This document shows, piece after piece, positions 16,314-25,062 of a stretch of DNA of 35,124 nt. The DNA is from Brevibacterium sp. GTDB taxonomy: Bacteria; Actinomycetota; Actinomycetes; Actinomycetales; Brevibacteriaceae. Made by a program: the position numbers and the translations under genes. How positions within the stretch are numbered: the first letter of the stretch is position 1; each line of letters starts with the position of its first letter. A model generated the notes under the pieces. It searched no databases. It saw only the letters and a list, made by a program, of their open reading frames with translations, and had not been told where the DNA came from. Location: the NCBI RefSeq assembly GCF_022712115.1, contig NZ_JALAHB010000169.1:1-35124 (forward strand), written 5' to 3'.

Positions 16314-18266
16314 ATGTCGACCATCGTCAATCTCGTTCCCAATCCCGGCTTCGAGCAGACCGCTCCCGGTTCCCGCGGCCGCTCGGACTTCGAGCTGCCC
16401 TATGCGGAGGGCGGCCTCTACACGCACGTGCACAACACCGCCCGCGCCTCGACCGCCTGGTGCGCCGGCGGCCGGCAGTCGGTGTTCGTGGAGGGGACGA
16501 GCCGCAGCAACGACACCCACATCGCTCCGGGAGGGCGGAACGAGGAGGGCACCTTCCGCCTGGGCATGCGCCCGGGCGAGACATACACGGCACAGGTCAC
16601 CGTCCACCTCGAGGAGCGGCTCCGGGGCGCGCTGCACAAGGACGCCCTCACCATCGCGCTCGGCTGCGTCATGGGAGGGAGGACGGACTGGCGGGTCGCG
16701 GTCTCGGAACCGGCGCCCAACAGGCCGGGGACACGGCAGCTGACACTCACCTTCACCGTTCCGGCGGAGGCCACCGCCGCCTGGAACCGCCTGGTGTGCG
16801 GCATGAGCGCAGGCGCAGGCGGAGTGCACTGGGACGACGTCATGCTCACACAGTCGCCGGGCGCCCTCCCCTATTTCGACGGAGACACACCGGAGGACGC
16901 CTGCTTCACCTACGGCTGGACCGGAGCGAGGCAGCTCTCCCCCTCCACGCGGACGCTGAAGGACCCGGACCTGCTGCTGCGCGATCCCGGGACGCGGGAG
17001 CCGTTGGACGAGGAGCAGCTGCAGGACGTCTGCCGCCTGCTCGCGGAGGCGGGCACGGCGGAGGAGCTCGCGCTCGTGTCGGAGCACATCAGGCGGCTGC
17101 CGACGCTCACGGAAGAGACGGCGAGGCCGCTCACGGCGATGCTCGGGGAGGCTCAGGAGCGCATGGAACGGAGGCGCGCCCGGGTCTCGGCCTCGGCCGG
17201 TCTGGACCGCGTGCCGGAGCACCACGTGCAGAAGGCCCGCGCGCTGCTCAACGAGCGGCGGTGGCGCTCCGCCGCGGCCGCCTATGAACGGGCTGTCGCC
17301 CTCGCTCCGGAGGACGCGCAGCTGCGGTACGAGCTCGCCGAGGCTTACGACCGGGTGCGCGACGACGCCTCCAGCCTGCGGGTGTGCCGGGAGGCGGTCG
17401 CGCTCGACGCCCCGCTGCCGTTCGATGCGCTCGCCGCGCTGGAGACCTACCCGCGGGCATTCCGGGCGAGGAGGACCACGGGTCTCTTCGTGGCGGAGCG
17501 GCTCGCGGAGATCAGGCGCCGAGCGGATGCCGCCCCGGGAGGGGAAGGGAGCGTGGGCGACCCGCTCCCGGTCTTCAGCTACTGGGCACAGGGCAGGGCC
17601 GCAGCGCCGCCCCTGGTGCAGCGCTGTCTCGCACGGATCGAGGAGGCCGCGGAGGGCAGTGCGCACGTGCTCAGCGATGCGGACCTCCCCTACTATGTGA
17701 GCATCCCCCGGAATATCGAGGCCGCGGTGGGGGCGAACAAGACGTACTTCTCGGACATCCTCCGGGTCGAACTGCTGCACCGCTACGGAGGCGCCTGGCT
17801 GGACTCCACCTGCTGGCTGGGCACGGCGGCGGCGCCGTTCCTGGACCGTTGCCTGACGGCCGGTTTCACCGCCCCGAGCTACACCGGGCCGCGCATCTCG
17901 AGCTGGTTCATGGCGGCGCGGCCGGGCAGCCGGATCGTCGCACTCCTCCGCTCCGCGCTGCACCTGTGGTGGGAGGAGCGCCCGTACCTGCCGCACTACT
18001 ACCACCTGCATCACGTGTTCGAGATGCTCTACCGGCTCGACGAGGAGTTCCAGCAGGAGTGTGATGCGGCATACGCCCCTTCGTCACAGGCCGCGCACGC
18101 GTTCCACGCACGGCTGCTGGAACCGCGCAGCGGTGTGGACGTGGAGGCGATCCTCCGCCGCTCTCCCGTGCAGAAGCTCCGCTACAAGTACGACCCCGCG
18201 GCGGTGACGCCGGACCTGCTCGTCGCACACCTGGTGCGCGGCGAGGCCTCCCTCGTGCTGCGCTGA
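16314..18266 (+). CDS. Capsular polysaccharide synthesis (GT32-like) protein with binding-module and TPR domains
   Basis: 650 residues, three regions. Residues 1-190 begin MSTIVNLVPNPGFEQ, the usual first strand of jelly-roll carbohydrate-binding modules, and end with VHWDDVMLTQ, also typical of those modules. Residues about 300-385 are helical with a TPR-like repeat (ARALLNERRWRSAAAAYERA, then YELAEAYDRV). The C-terminal part is a Caps_synth/GT32-like glycosyltransferase: VFSYWAQGRAAAPPLVQRCL, a SDILRVELLHRYGGAWLDST segment with the DxD-like WLDST, and later HYYHLHHVFE. No signal peptide is seen, so the binding module should be cytoplasmic. ATG 16314 has GGGAGG five bases upstream. It follows the TagF-like gene by 19 bases and ends one base from the convergent fhs stop. 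It probably adds a sugar to the same polymer. Confidence 0.75.
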   Translation: MSTIVNLVPNPGFEQTAPGSRGRSDFELPYAEGGLYTHVHNTARASTAWCAGGRQSVFVEGTSRSNDTHIAPGGRNEEGTFRLGMRPGETYTAQVTVHLEERLRGALHKDALTIALGCVMGGRTDWRVAVSEPAPNRPGTRQLTLTFTVPAEATAAWNRLVCGMSAGAGGVHWDDVMLTQSPGALPYFDGDTPEDACFTYGWTGARQLSPSTRTLKDPDLLLRDPGTREPLDEEQLQDVCRLLAEAGTAEELALVSEHIRRLPTLTEETARPLTAMLGEAQERMERRRARVSASAGLDRVPEHHVQKARALLNERRWRSAAAAYERAVALAPEDAQLRYELAEAYDRVRDDASSLRVCREAVALDAPLPFDALAALETYPRAFRARRTTGLFVAERLAEIRRRADAAPGGEGSVGDPLPVFSYWAQGRAAAPPLVQRCLARIEEAAEGSAHVLSDADLPYYVSIPRNIEAAVGANKTYFSDILRVELLHRYGGAWLDSTCWLGTAAAPFLDRCLTAGFTAPSYTGPRISSWFMAARPGSRIVALLRSALHLWWEERPYLPHYYHLHHVFEMLYRLDEEFQQECDAAYAPSSQAAHAFHARLLEPRSGVDVEAILRRSPVQKLRYKYDPAAVTPDLLVAHLVRGEASLVLR

Positions 18267-18267
18267 C

Positions 18268-19995
18268 TCAGAACAGCCCGGTGATCTGTCCCTCGGCGTC
18301 GACGTCGATCCGCTCTGCGGACGGCGAGGCGGGCAGGCCCGGCATCGTCATGATGTCACCGCAGATCGCGACGATGAACCCCGCTCCGGCGGAGAGGCGG
18401 ACATCGCGCACCGTGAGCGTGTGGCCCTCCGGTGCACCGCGCAGCGAAGGATCCGAGCTCAGCGAGTACTGGGTCTTCGCCACGCACACGGGCAGCTCCC
18501 CGTAGCCCTCCGCGACGAACCGCCGGAGCTTCGCGGCGACGGAGGAAGGGATGTCCACTCCACCTGCCCGGTAGATCCGGGAGGCGATCTTCCGCAGCTT
18601 CTCCTCCGGGCTGTCGCTGAGCTCGTAGGAGCGCCGGGGCGTCCTGTCCTCTCCGGAACCGGACTCGCGTTCGGCGGCCGCGGCGATGACGGCATCGGCG
18701 AGGTCGAGAGCGCCTTCACCGCCGTGCGCCCAGTGCTCGGCAGGGACCGCTCGCACCCCGAACTCGCGGAGATGCGCGACCGCGGCCGCCACCTCGGCGT
18801 CCGTGTCGCTGGGGAAGCGGTTGAGGCTCACGACCGGGGTGAGCCCGTAGACCTCCCGCAGAACGGTGAGGTGGTGCTCGAGGTTCGCCATGCCGGCGAG
18901 CATCGCCTCGACGTTCTCCGTCTCCAGATCCGCCTTCTCCACCCCGCCGTGGTACTTGAGCGCCCGCACGGTCGCGACGACGCAGACGACGTCCGGCCAG
19001 ATGCCGGCCGACCGGGTCTTGATGTCGAGGAACTTCTCCGCGCCCAGATCTGCTCCGAAGCCGGCCTCCGTCACCGCCCAGTCGCCCAGTGCCATCGCCG
19101 CACGCGTGGCGAGGACGCTGTTGCAGCCATGGGCGATGTTGGCGAACGGCCCGCCGTGGATGAATGCCGGGGTGTGCTCGAGGGTCTGGACGAGGTTGGG
19201 GGCGAGGGCGTCGCGGAGCAGCGCGGTCATGGCGCCCGCCGCGCCGATGTCCGCGACCGTCACCGGCTTCCGGTCGCGGGTGTGCGCGAGGACGATGCGC
19301 GAGAGCCGTTCGCGCAGGTCCGCAAGACTGGTGGCGAGACAGAAGATGGCCATCACCTCACTGGCGACGACAATGTCGAAGCCGTCCTCCCGCGGCACTC
19401 CCCCGTTCAGCCCGCCCAGGCCGATCGTGGTCCCCCGCAGCGCGCGGTCATTGAGGTCGACGACCCGCTTGATGTGGATGCGGCGCACGTCCACGTCAAG
19501 GGAGTTGCCGTGGTGGATGTGGTTGTCCAGCATCGCAGCGGCGAGGTTGTTGGCCAGGGCGATGGCGTTGAAGTCCCCGGTGAAGTGGAGGTTGATGTCC
19601 TCCATGGGCACCACCTGCGCGTATCCGCCGCCCGCGGCGCCGCCCTTCATCCCGAACACCGGGCCGAGGCTGGGCTCACGGAGCGCGAGGACCGCGTTGC
19701 CCGTGGCGGGCTCGCCGGCCGCCGCGCGCCGCCTGTTGCGTTCGTTGAGGCCGTCCGCGAGGCCGATGCTGGTGGTGGTCTTGCCTTCACCCGCCGGAGT
19801 GGGGCTCATCGCCGTGACGAGGACGAGCCGACCGGGAGTGCGTTCCTGCTCGATCCGTTCGAGAACGGGGAGCGGGACCTTCGCCTTCGTCCAGCCGTAG
19901 GGGACGAGATCCTCCGTGGGCACTCCGACGGACTCCGCGATCTCCGTGATCCGCTTCAGCGACGCTGCCTGTGCGATCTCCAAGTCGATGCTCAT
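18268..19995 (-). CDS. fhs: Formate--tetrahydrofolate ligase
   Basis: 575 residues, close to the family's usual 556-570. It starts MSIDLEIAQAASLKRITEIA, the standard N-terminus, and has the ATP-binding loop SPTPAGEGKTTTSIGLADGL plus conserved-looking LREPSLGPVFGMKGGAAGGG and DINLHFTGD segments. The cytosolic enzyme makes 10-formyltetrahydrofolate from formate, ATP and tetrahydrofolate. An in-frame GTG 12 codons upstream (20031) is rejected because the family begins at the ATG. It has no link to polymer synthesis and sits as an island between two polymer blocks, convergent with the Caps_synth gene and divergent from the TagB/TagF-like gene at 20116. Confidence 0.97.
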   Translation of the reverse strand: MSIDLEIAQAASLKRITEIAESVGVPTEDLVPYGWTKAKVPLPVLERIEQERTPGRLVLVTAMSPTPAGEGKTTTSIGLADGLNERNRRRAAAGEPATGNAVLALREPSLGPVFGMKGGAAGGGYAQVVPMEDINLHFTGDFNAIALANNLAAAMLDNHIHHGNSLDVDVRRIHIKRVVDLNDRALRGTTIGLGGLNGGVPREDGFDIVVASEVMAIFCLATSLADLRERLSRIVLAHTRDRKPVTVADIGAAGAMTALLRDALAPNLVQTLEHTPAFIHGGPFANIAHGCNSVLATRAAMALGDWAVTEAGFGADLGAEKFLDIKTRSAGIWPDVVCVVATVRALKYHGGVEKADLETENVEAMLAGMANLEHHLTVLREVYGLTPVVSLNRFPSDTDAEVAAAVAHLREFGVRAVPAEHWAHGGEGALDLADAVIAAAAERESGSGEDRTPRRSYELSDSPEEKLRKIASRIYRAGGVDIPSSVAAKLRRFVAEGYGELPVCVAKTQYSLSSDPSLRGAPEGHTLTVRDVRLSAGAGFIVAICGDIMTMPGLPASPSAERIDVDAEGQITGLF

Positions 19996-20115
19996 GGGGC
20001 CATTCTGCCTGAGAAGCGGAAGGCGGATCACCTCCGCAGAAGCGCTGCTGCGCGACTGCGGGCGACCATTACATAGGATGGATCCGGTTGAACGATAAAC
20101 ATCCGGAGGAACAGC

Positions 20116-21390
20116 ATGCAGGACTGGCTACGCAGGCAAGCGCGATCGCTTGTGCGTTCACGCCCCTGGACAACCGTGAGCCAGTGGATACGCGGGGGTG
20201 CACGCGGACCGGCGGCGGGACACGAGATCCACGGCGTACCGGTTCCGGGGCAGGTGGTCGCCTACTTCGGCGACAACGCGGACAAGATCTACCAGCTGAC
20301 CCAGTGGCTTCCGATCCTGGAGCAGCTCAATCAGCATCACCCCACCCTGCTGGTGTTCCGAAAGCTCAACGCGCTCCGCGCAGTCAAAGGAATGACGAAG
20401 CTCCCCATGGCGTTCGTTCGACGGTTCGACGACCTCGCCACTCTGTACTACGAGAACGACTACAGACTGGTCCTGTATGTCAACAACGGCGTGACGAACT
20501 TCCAGTCGCTTTCATATGCACCAGCGGTCCATGTGCACATCAACCACGGCGAGAGCGACAAGCTCAGCATGGTCTCGAATCAGGCCAAGGCATACGACAA
20601 GACCTTCATTGCAGGACCAGCCGCGCTCGAACGCCACAGGGCAGCACTCCTGGACTTCGACGAGAGCAAACTTGTCCCTGTGGGCCGCCCTCAGCTTGAC
20701 ATAGATCGAGAACCAGCTCTTCCCCCTTCCCGCGGTCGCACCCTCATGTATGCCCCTACCTGGGAGGGTGAGAACGACACCAACAACTACACGTCCATCG
20801 ACAAGTACGGCGTCGCCATCATCAAGGCACTTCTGGAGATCCCGGATTCGAGGATCGTCTACAAGCCTCATCCACGCGTGGAGGAGACCGACGACGAAGC
20901 GATGGCTGCAGCCGATGCGCAGATCAGGGAGCTCATCCAGAAGTCGAATGCCGACAGAGCGCATGATCGCCACCTGATCATGATGTCGGGCGACATCCTC
21001 GCCATGTTCAGCCAGGTGGATCTGCTGGTGACCGACATCTCCAGCGTCGGCCTGGACTTTCTCTACCTGCGCCCGGAGAAGCCGCTGATCCTCACGGATC
21101 GCCGGAACGATCGAAGGGCGCTCAACCTCGAATCACCGATAAGCAGAAGCACGCCCATCATCGACGGCTCCTCCGTGTCGCGTACTGCTGCACTCGTCGA
21201 GGAGGCACTGGCCTCCGACAGGCATGCCGAGGAGAGAGCGCACCAAAGAGCCTTCTACTTCGGTGAACGAGAGATCGGTTCCTCGACCGCGGACTTCCTC
21301 AGCGCAGTGGACAGGCTGATCGAAGAGCGCGCCGAGAATCTCTCCGCCTTCGTCCGCCACCAGGGAACCAACATGGAGGCGGCGGACTGA
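20116..21390 (+). CDS. CDP-glycerol glycerophosphotransferase family protein, HGES-type
   Basis: 424 residues. It has the GT-B layout of TagB/TagF but with HINHGESDK (H144) where the canonical enzymes have TWHGT. YAPTWEGEND, VYKPHPRVEE and VTDISSVGLDFLYLRP supply the remaining donor-site motifs, and GRPQLD takes the place of GYPR. It is clearly related to the protein at 27558-28829, which shares YVN, NFQ, HGES and SMVSN segments. The role is probably transfer or priming of a polyol phosphate. ATG 20116 has GGAGGAA upstream with ideal spacing. A possible -10 (TAGGAT, 20074-20079) precedes it. This gene opens the lower-GC block (about 60% in a counted line against about 75% at 15 kb), which suggests separate acquisition. 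Confidence 0.8.
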   Translation: MQDWLRRQARSLVRSRPWTTVSQWIRGGARGPAAGHEIHGVPVPGQVVAYFGDNADKIYQLTQWLPILEQLNQHHPTLLVFRKLNALRAVKGMTKLPMAFVRRFDDLATLYYENDYRLVLYVNNGVTNFQSLSYAPAVHVHINHGESDKLSMVSNQAKAYDKTFIAGPAALERHRAALLDFDESKLVPVGRPQLDIDREPALPPSRGRTLMYAPTWEGENDTNNYTSIDKYGVAIIKALLEIPDSRIVYKPHPRVEETDDEAMAAADAQIRELIQKSNADRAHDRHLIMMSGDILAMFSQVDLLVTDISSVGLDFLYLRPEKPLILTDRRNDRRALNLESPISRSTPIIDGSSVSRTAALVEEALASDRHAEERAHQRAFYFGEREIGSSTADFLSAVDRLIEERAENLSAFVRHQGTNMEAAD

Positions 21391-21429
21391 ACTCCTCCGC
21401 CTCCCCACTCCGGGCGGGGCGGGAGCCGT

Positions 21430-23322
21430 TCAGCCGACCCGCGCGCTGAGATTCCCGTGCACTGTCGCATACAGCTCGAGATTCCCGCCCGGCCGCTCTG
21501 CAGCAGCCGCGTCGATTGCGCCCTCCGCCAGGCTCAGACGAACACGCCGTGAACGGCCCACGGTCGTCAGCCAGAAGTCGTAGATGGCGCTTGCCGCCGT
21601 GAAGCGGGAGAGAGGGATCTCAACGGCAAAACGACGCTCTCCGCCGTCGATGCCCTGCGCCACCTCCACGTCGAAGCCGAAACGACGGTTCCGGCTTGAA
21701 GCACGGAGCCGCATCTCCGCAGAATCCTCCGTCCAGTCTCCCAGCAGCTGCCCGCAGAGAGAGACAACGGGTTCGTCGGCAACTTCGTCCAGATGCGCCC
21801 GCGTCACCACTGCACCGCTGCCCACCTCAGCTCCCGCCGGCCGGGAGGCGGCCAGCTCTGCGCATACGTCAGCCCACATCTGGGAAACCGTCAGATCATC
21901 GAAGCTGCGCGCCTTGCGCTGAGCCGCAGCCCTCATGGACGCCAGCCGGTCCTCATCCATCGTCACCACCGACCTGATGGCGTCGGCAAGGGCGCGGTGA
22001 TCTCCCTCCGGAACCACCAGACCGTCCACCCCATGAGTGATGACATCGCGCGGCCCGTACCTCACGTCGTAGGCGATGGGGATGCAGCCTGCAGCCATCG
22101 CCTCGACGAGCACCAGAGGCAACCCCTCGTACTTGCTGCTGAGCACGAGGAACGAAGCTTCGGCAAGCTTTGCGGAGGCATCCGGATCGTACCCCTTCAG
22201 CTCGATCCGGTCGCCCATCTCCACGCGTTCGATGAGCGCTGCGATGTCCTCCTCCAGAGGACCGGACCCGTACACGTCGATCTTGACTCGTGCCGCAGGG
22301 TCCGCATCGTCGAACTCCGCGACAGCCTTCACCGCATGATCGACCTGCTTCTGCTCGCTCAGGCGGGCCAGCATGACCCCACTCGTAGCCGGGCGAGCTT
22401 CCCGGGGATCCGGCAGAACGTCCGCGATGTGCCGGGAATTCGGCACCACAAACGTCCCGGACTTTCTCGCAAAAGCCGCCAGGAAGTCTTCCCGCTGCCG
22501 ATCTGTGAGAAATGCCAGACCATCAAATGACTCATGCTCGAGTATGATATCCGATCTGGACTTCGTGAACGGCCCGTAGGGAGTCACTGCGTCACCGGAC
22601 AGGTGGGGATTGTGAAACACTTGGACGGTCTTCACATGAGAACGGCGATAGTATCGGAGGAAGCTGCCTGCGAACTTGGAGTCATTCACCAGTACAGTCG
22701 GCTGATCGCCTACAACAGAATCAATCCACCTCAGATAGAAGTCCCGCGCCTTTGACCAGTGCGCCACGGGCGCTCCCCGCCGATTCAGGAGAATGAGACC
22801 GCCCCCGGACTTCCTCTCATCCCGAATATAGACACTGCCATCGGCTCGCAGGTGCTCGATGCACCGCACTTCACCTTCGTCGTCGACGAGCGTACGGCGC
22901 CTGGAGCTCTCACTCGAAACGGACAGTCCCGCACTTCCGCTGGAATCCGACGTGGTCTGAGCTGAAGCTCCGGCGAAGACCGACAGCTGCCGATCGGTCA
23001 TCACCGCCACCTCGGACCAACAGTTCCGCAGGGAAACGCCGTCTCCCAACCTGCCTGCGCTCTTCAGCTCGGCGGCCTTGGCCGTGATGTCCAGTGAGGA
23101 ATCGAATGTCAGCAGCGGGATGGAAAGGGCTCCAAGTTCCGCAAGCTTCGACGAGCGGCGGAGAAGCACGCTGGTCAGACCGCCGAAGTCTTCAGGTATG
23201 CCCCACGTCATTGCCACATATCTGACCGGAGGAAACGACACCACGGGACTGGCTGCGGGTTCGCGTCGCACCATACGGGACAGACGCTGCCTGAAGGCCT
23301 TCATCAGTCCCTCTGACGCCAT
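21430..23322 (-). CDS. TagE/TarM-like teichoic-acid glycosyltransferase (GT4)
   Basis: 630 residues. The first half carries the accessory region of poly(polyol phosphate) glycosyltransferases. It has a VDDEGEVRCIEHLRADGSVY segment that mirrors the DxDG-type strands of TagE/TarM, and VLVNDSKFAGSFL with QVFHNPHL later. The catalytic C-terminal half has GVMLARLSEQKQVDHAV, KIDVYGSGPLEEDI and the EX7E motif in SSKYEGLPLVLVEAMAAG. About 130 residues follow the GT4 domain and look beta-rich (RFAVEIPLSRF), possibly a small binding domain. It likely adds glucose or N-acetylhexosamine to a teichoic-acid chain. Start ATG 23322 is chosen because GGAGG lies seven bases upstream; the GTG at 23328 would leave one base of spacing. 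Convergent with the gene at 20116 and divergent from the pyruvyltransferase gene. Confidence 0.8.
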   Translation of the reverse strand: MASEGLMKAFRQRLSRMVRREPAASPVVSFPPVRYVAMTWGIPEDFGGLTSVLLRRSSKLAELGALSIPLLTFDSSLDITAKAAELKSAGRLGDGVSLRNCWSEVAVMTDRQLSVFAGASAQTTSDSSGSAGLSVSSESSRRRTLVDDEGEVRCIEHLRADGSVYIRDERKSGGGLILLNRRGAPVAHWSKARDFYLRWIDSVVGDQPTVLVNDSKFAGSFLRYYRRSHVKTVQVFHNPHLSGDAVTPYGPFTKSRSDIILEHESFDGLAFLTDRQREDFLAAFARKSGTFVVPNSRHIADVLPDPREARPATSGVMLARLSEQKQVDHAVKAVAEFDDADPAARVKIDVYGSGPLEEDIAALIERVEMGDRIELKGYDPDASAKLAEASFLVLSSKYEGLPLVLVEAMAAGCIPIAYDVRYGPRDVITHGVDGLVVPEGDHRALADAIRSVVTMDEDRLASMRAAAQRKARSFDDLTVSQMWADVCAELAASRPAGAEVGSGAVVTRAHLDEVADEPVVSLCGQLLGDWTEDSAEMRLRASSRNRRFGFDVEVAQGIDGGERRFAVEIPLSRFTAASAIYDFWLTTVGRSRRVRLSLAEGAIDAAAAERPGGNLELYATVHGNLSARVG

Positions 23323-23501
23323 CTCCACACCTCCGATATACGAATTTCAGGGCAGTTGAACCTTATCACCCGCCACGGCGACCGCGGGCACGTCGCCCGC
23401 CTCCCCGTCCTCGTTCAGCTCGCACACCGGTAGCATTGAGGCCGACAGTCTCAGGAGCCGGCCCAGAATGCCCTCCTCGAACCGGCGAAGGAACCCACCG
23501 C

Positions 23502-24959
23502 ATGGCAGACATCCTCATCCGAGCCACGCCCTCTCCGCTCGAAGCGGTCGGCCCCAGCGACATCTGGAAGCTCAACGCATATCACAACAACAGCGGAAAC
23601 GTCGCATTCCCCTTCGGGCTCTTCCGGCATCTCACCACCGGCGACAGAAATGTCGTCTCCGACTGGTACGGAGCACGACTGCCCGAACCGGAAGAAGTCA
23701 ACGAACGCTTCGACATGTACGTCCTGCCGATGGCCAACGACTTCGGCGGACACTTTGCCGGCGAGATGCTGCGCATGGCGAAGTTCATCGAGAAGCTGAA
23801 GATCCCGGTGGTGGTCGTCGGCATCGGGGGCGCATTCGGCATCGATGACAGCTTCGACAGTCCGAAGCCCTTCGACGACACCGCTCGGCGCTTCATCAAT
23901 GCCGTCCTCGAGCGTTCCTCGAAGATCGGCCTTCGCGGGGAGATCACCGGACGCTACCTGACCTCCCTGGGATACAAGGAAGACAGGGATTTCCAGGTCA
24001 TCGGCGATCCGACGCTCTACAACCTCGGGTCCACCCTGAAGATCAAGCCCTTCAGCTACCACCCTGACATGCGCATTGCCTACAACATGACGCCCAAGGC
24101 CCCGCAGGCCGCGCTCCGTTTCCTCAACTCGATCCCGGACAACTTCGAGAACACACTGTATGTCCCTCAGGACCTCGGTGATTTCTCCAAGCTCTATGCG
24201 GGCATGATGGATGTGAACGCGAATCCCCATCGTGACACCGTCGACAACTACCCCAATTCCCTGACAGACTCCCCTTTCCGCACGGGAAGAATGAGCTTCT
24301 TCACGAATGCCCCTTCCTGGATCGAGGAGATGAAGGGGTACGACCTCTCCATCGGTACGCGCATTCACGGGAACATCCTGCCCACCCACGCCGGAACTCC
24401 GTCCCTGACTCTCATGTACGGATCACGCTTGAAAGAGCTCGCAGACTACCACCATCTTCCGCGCAAGATGGCTGACAGCATCGACCCGGACATCTCGCTG
24501 GAAGAGCTCGTCAGCGACGTCGACTTCCACGAGCCGGAGAAGTTCCACGCAGAGAACTTCGCCCGCTTCGTCTCGTTCCTCGATGAGAACGAGATGACGC
24601 ATTCCTATCGCCAGGCGGGCACCAGCGCAGAGCTGCCCTTCGATGCCGCTCTGAAGCAGGTTGAGGTGCAGGCTCCCATTGGCCCGGTGACGGCACTGAA
24701 TGATCTGGAAGAGATACGCTCGCGCCTGGCACTGGGCCACGACATTTCGCGCGAGAAGGTCATTGCGCAGAAAGCTCGCTTGAAGCGCATGATGGCGGAG
24801 ATCCAGCATCTCAAGGCCGAGAACAAGTCCCTCAAGGACGAGAAGAAGACCCTCAAGGCCGAACGCCGCGAGGCCCTCCGCCTGGCTGCAGCGAGAACCC
24901 CCCGAGGCCTGGCCGGTCGCGCGAAGAGGAAGATCACCAAGGCTCTGCGTATGAGCTAG
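23502..24959 (+). CDS. Polysaccharide pyruvyltransferase family protein with C-terminal coiled coil
   Basis: 485 residues. The core shows the CsaB/GumL-type fold: NNSGNVAFPFGLFRHLT at the start, VVVVGIGGAFG, a GLRGEITGRYLTSLG segment with VIGDPTLYNLG after it, and the hallmark SIGTRIHGNILPTHAGTPSL. Such enzymes move pyruvate from phosphoenolpyruvate to a sugar or polyol as a ketal. The last 75 residues are Lys/Glu-rich with heptad-like KAENKSLKDEKKTLKAE, a probable coiled coil, and a basic tail that may touch the membrane. ATG 23502 has AAGGA ten bases upstream; an in-frame start 22 codons earlier is rejected. GC is about 60%. With TagD and the glycerophosphotransferases it suggests a pyruvylated teichoic acid, as reported for Brevibacterium (inference). 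A strong terminator follows. Confidence 0.85.
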   Translation: MADILIRATPSPLEAVGPSDIWKLNAYHNNSGNVAFPFGLFRHLTTGDRNVVSDWYGARLPEPEEVNERFDMYVLPMANDFGGHFAGEMLRMAKFIEKLKIPVVVVGIGGAFGIDDSFDSPKPFDDTARRFINAVLERSSKIGLRGEITGRYLTSLGYKEDRDFQVIGDPTLYNLGSTLKIKPFSYHPDMRIAYNMTPKAPQAALRFLNSIPDNFENTLYVPQDLGDFSKLYAGMMDVNANPHRDTVDNYPNSLTDSPFRTGRMSFFTNAPSWIEEMKGYDLSIGTRIHGNILPTHAGTPSLTLMYGSRLKELADYHHLPRKMADSIDPDISLEELVSDVDFHEPEKFHAENFARFVSFLDENEMTHSYRQAGTSAELPFDAALKQVEVQAPIGPVTALNDLEEIRSRLALGHDISREKVIAQKARLKRMMAEIQHLKAENKSLKDEKKTLKAERREALRLAAARTPRGLAGRAKRKITKALRMS

Positions 24960-24976
24960 CCGCCTGGAACGTTCCG

Positions 24977-25020
24977 AGCTGCCTATCGGAGGGAGGAAAG
25001 ACCATCCGATAGGCAGCTTT
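24977..25020 (+). terminator. Intrinsic terminator of the pyruvyltransferase gene
   Basis: A perfect 14-bp stem (24977-24990 with 25005-25018) closes a 14-base loop and is followed by TT and CC. It begins 17 bases after the stop. A 10-bp perfect palindrome GGAACGTTCC (24966-24975) sits just before it. Confidence 0.65.
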
Positions 25021-25041
25021 CCATGTTCCGACTTCTTTCAC

Positions 25042-25062
25042 GAAGATCGCGACACGATCTTC
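25042..25062 (-). terminator. Hairpin terminator of the minus-strand teichoic-acid operon
   Basis: An 8-bp perfect stem (GAAGATCG/CGATCTTC, arms 25042-25049 and 25055-25062) with a five-base loop overlaps the stop codon of the GT2 gene. With the plus-strand hairpin beside it, each of the two convergent units has its own stop signal. Confidence 0.55.

Noticed and set aside
18421-20076. 551-residue plus-strand open frame over fhs
   Set aside because: fhs on the minus strand is unmistakable; this is its shadow.
21391-21429. GC-rich sequence between convergent genes as a terminator
   Set aside because: Only an imperfect stem with several mismatches can be drawn.
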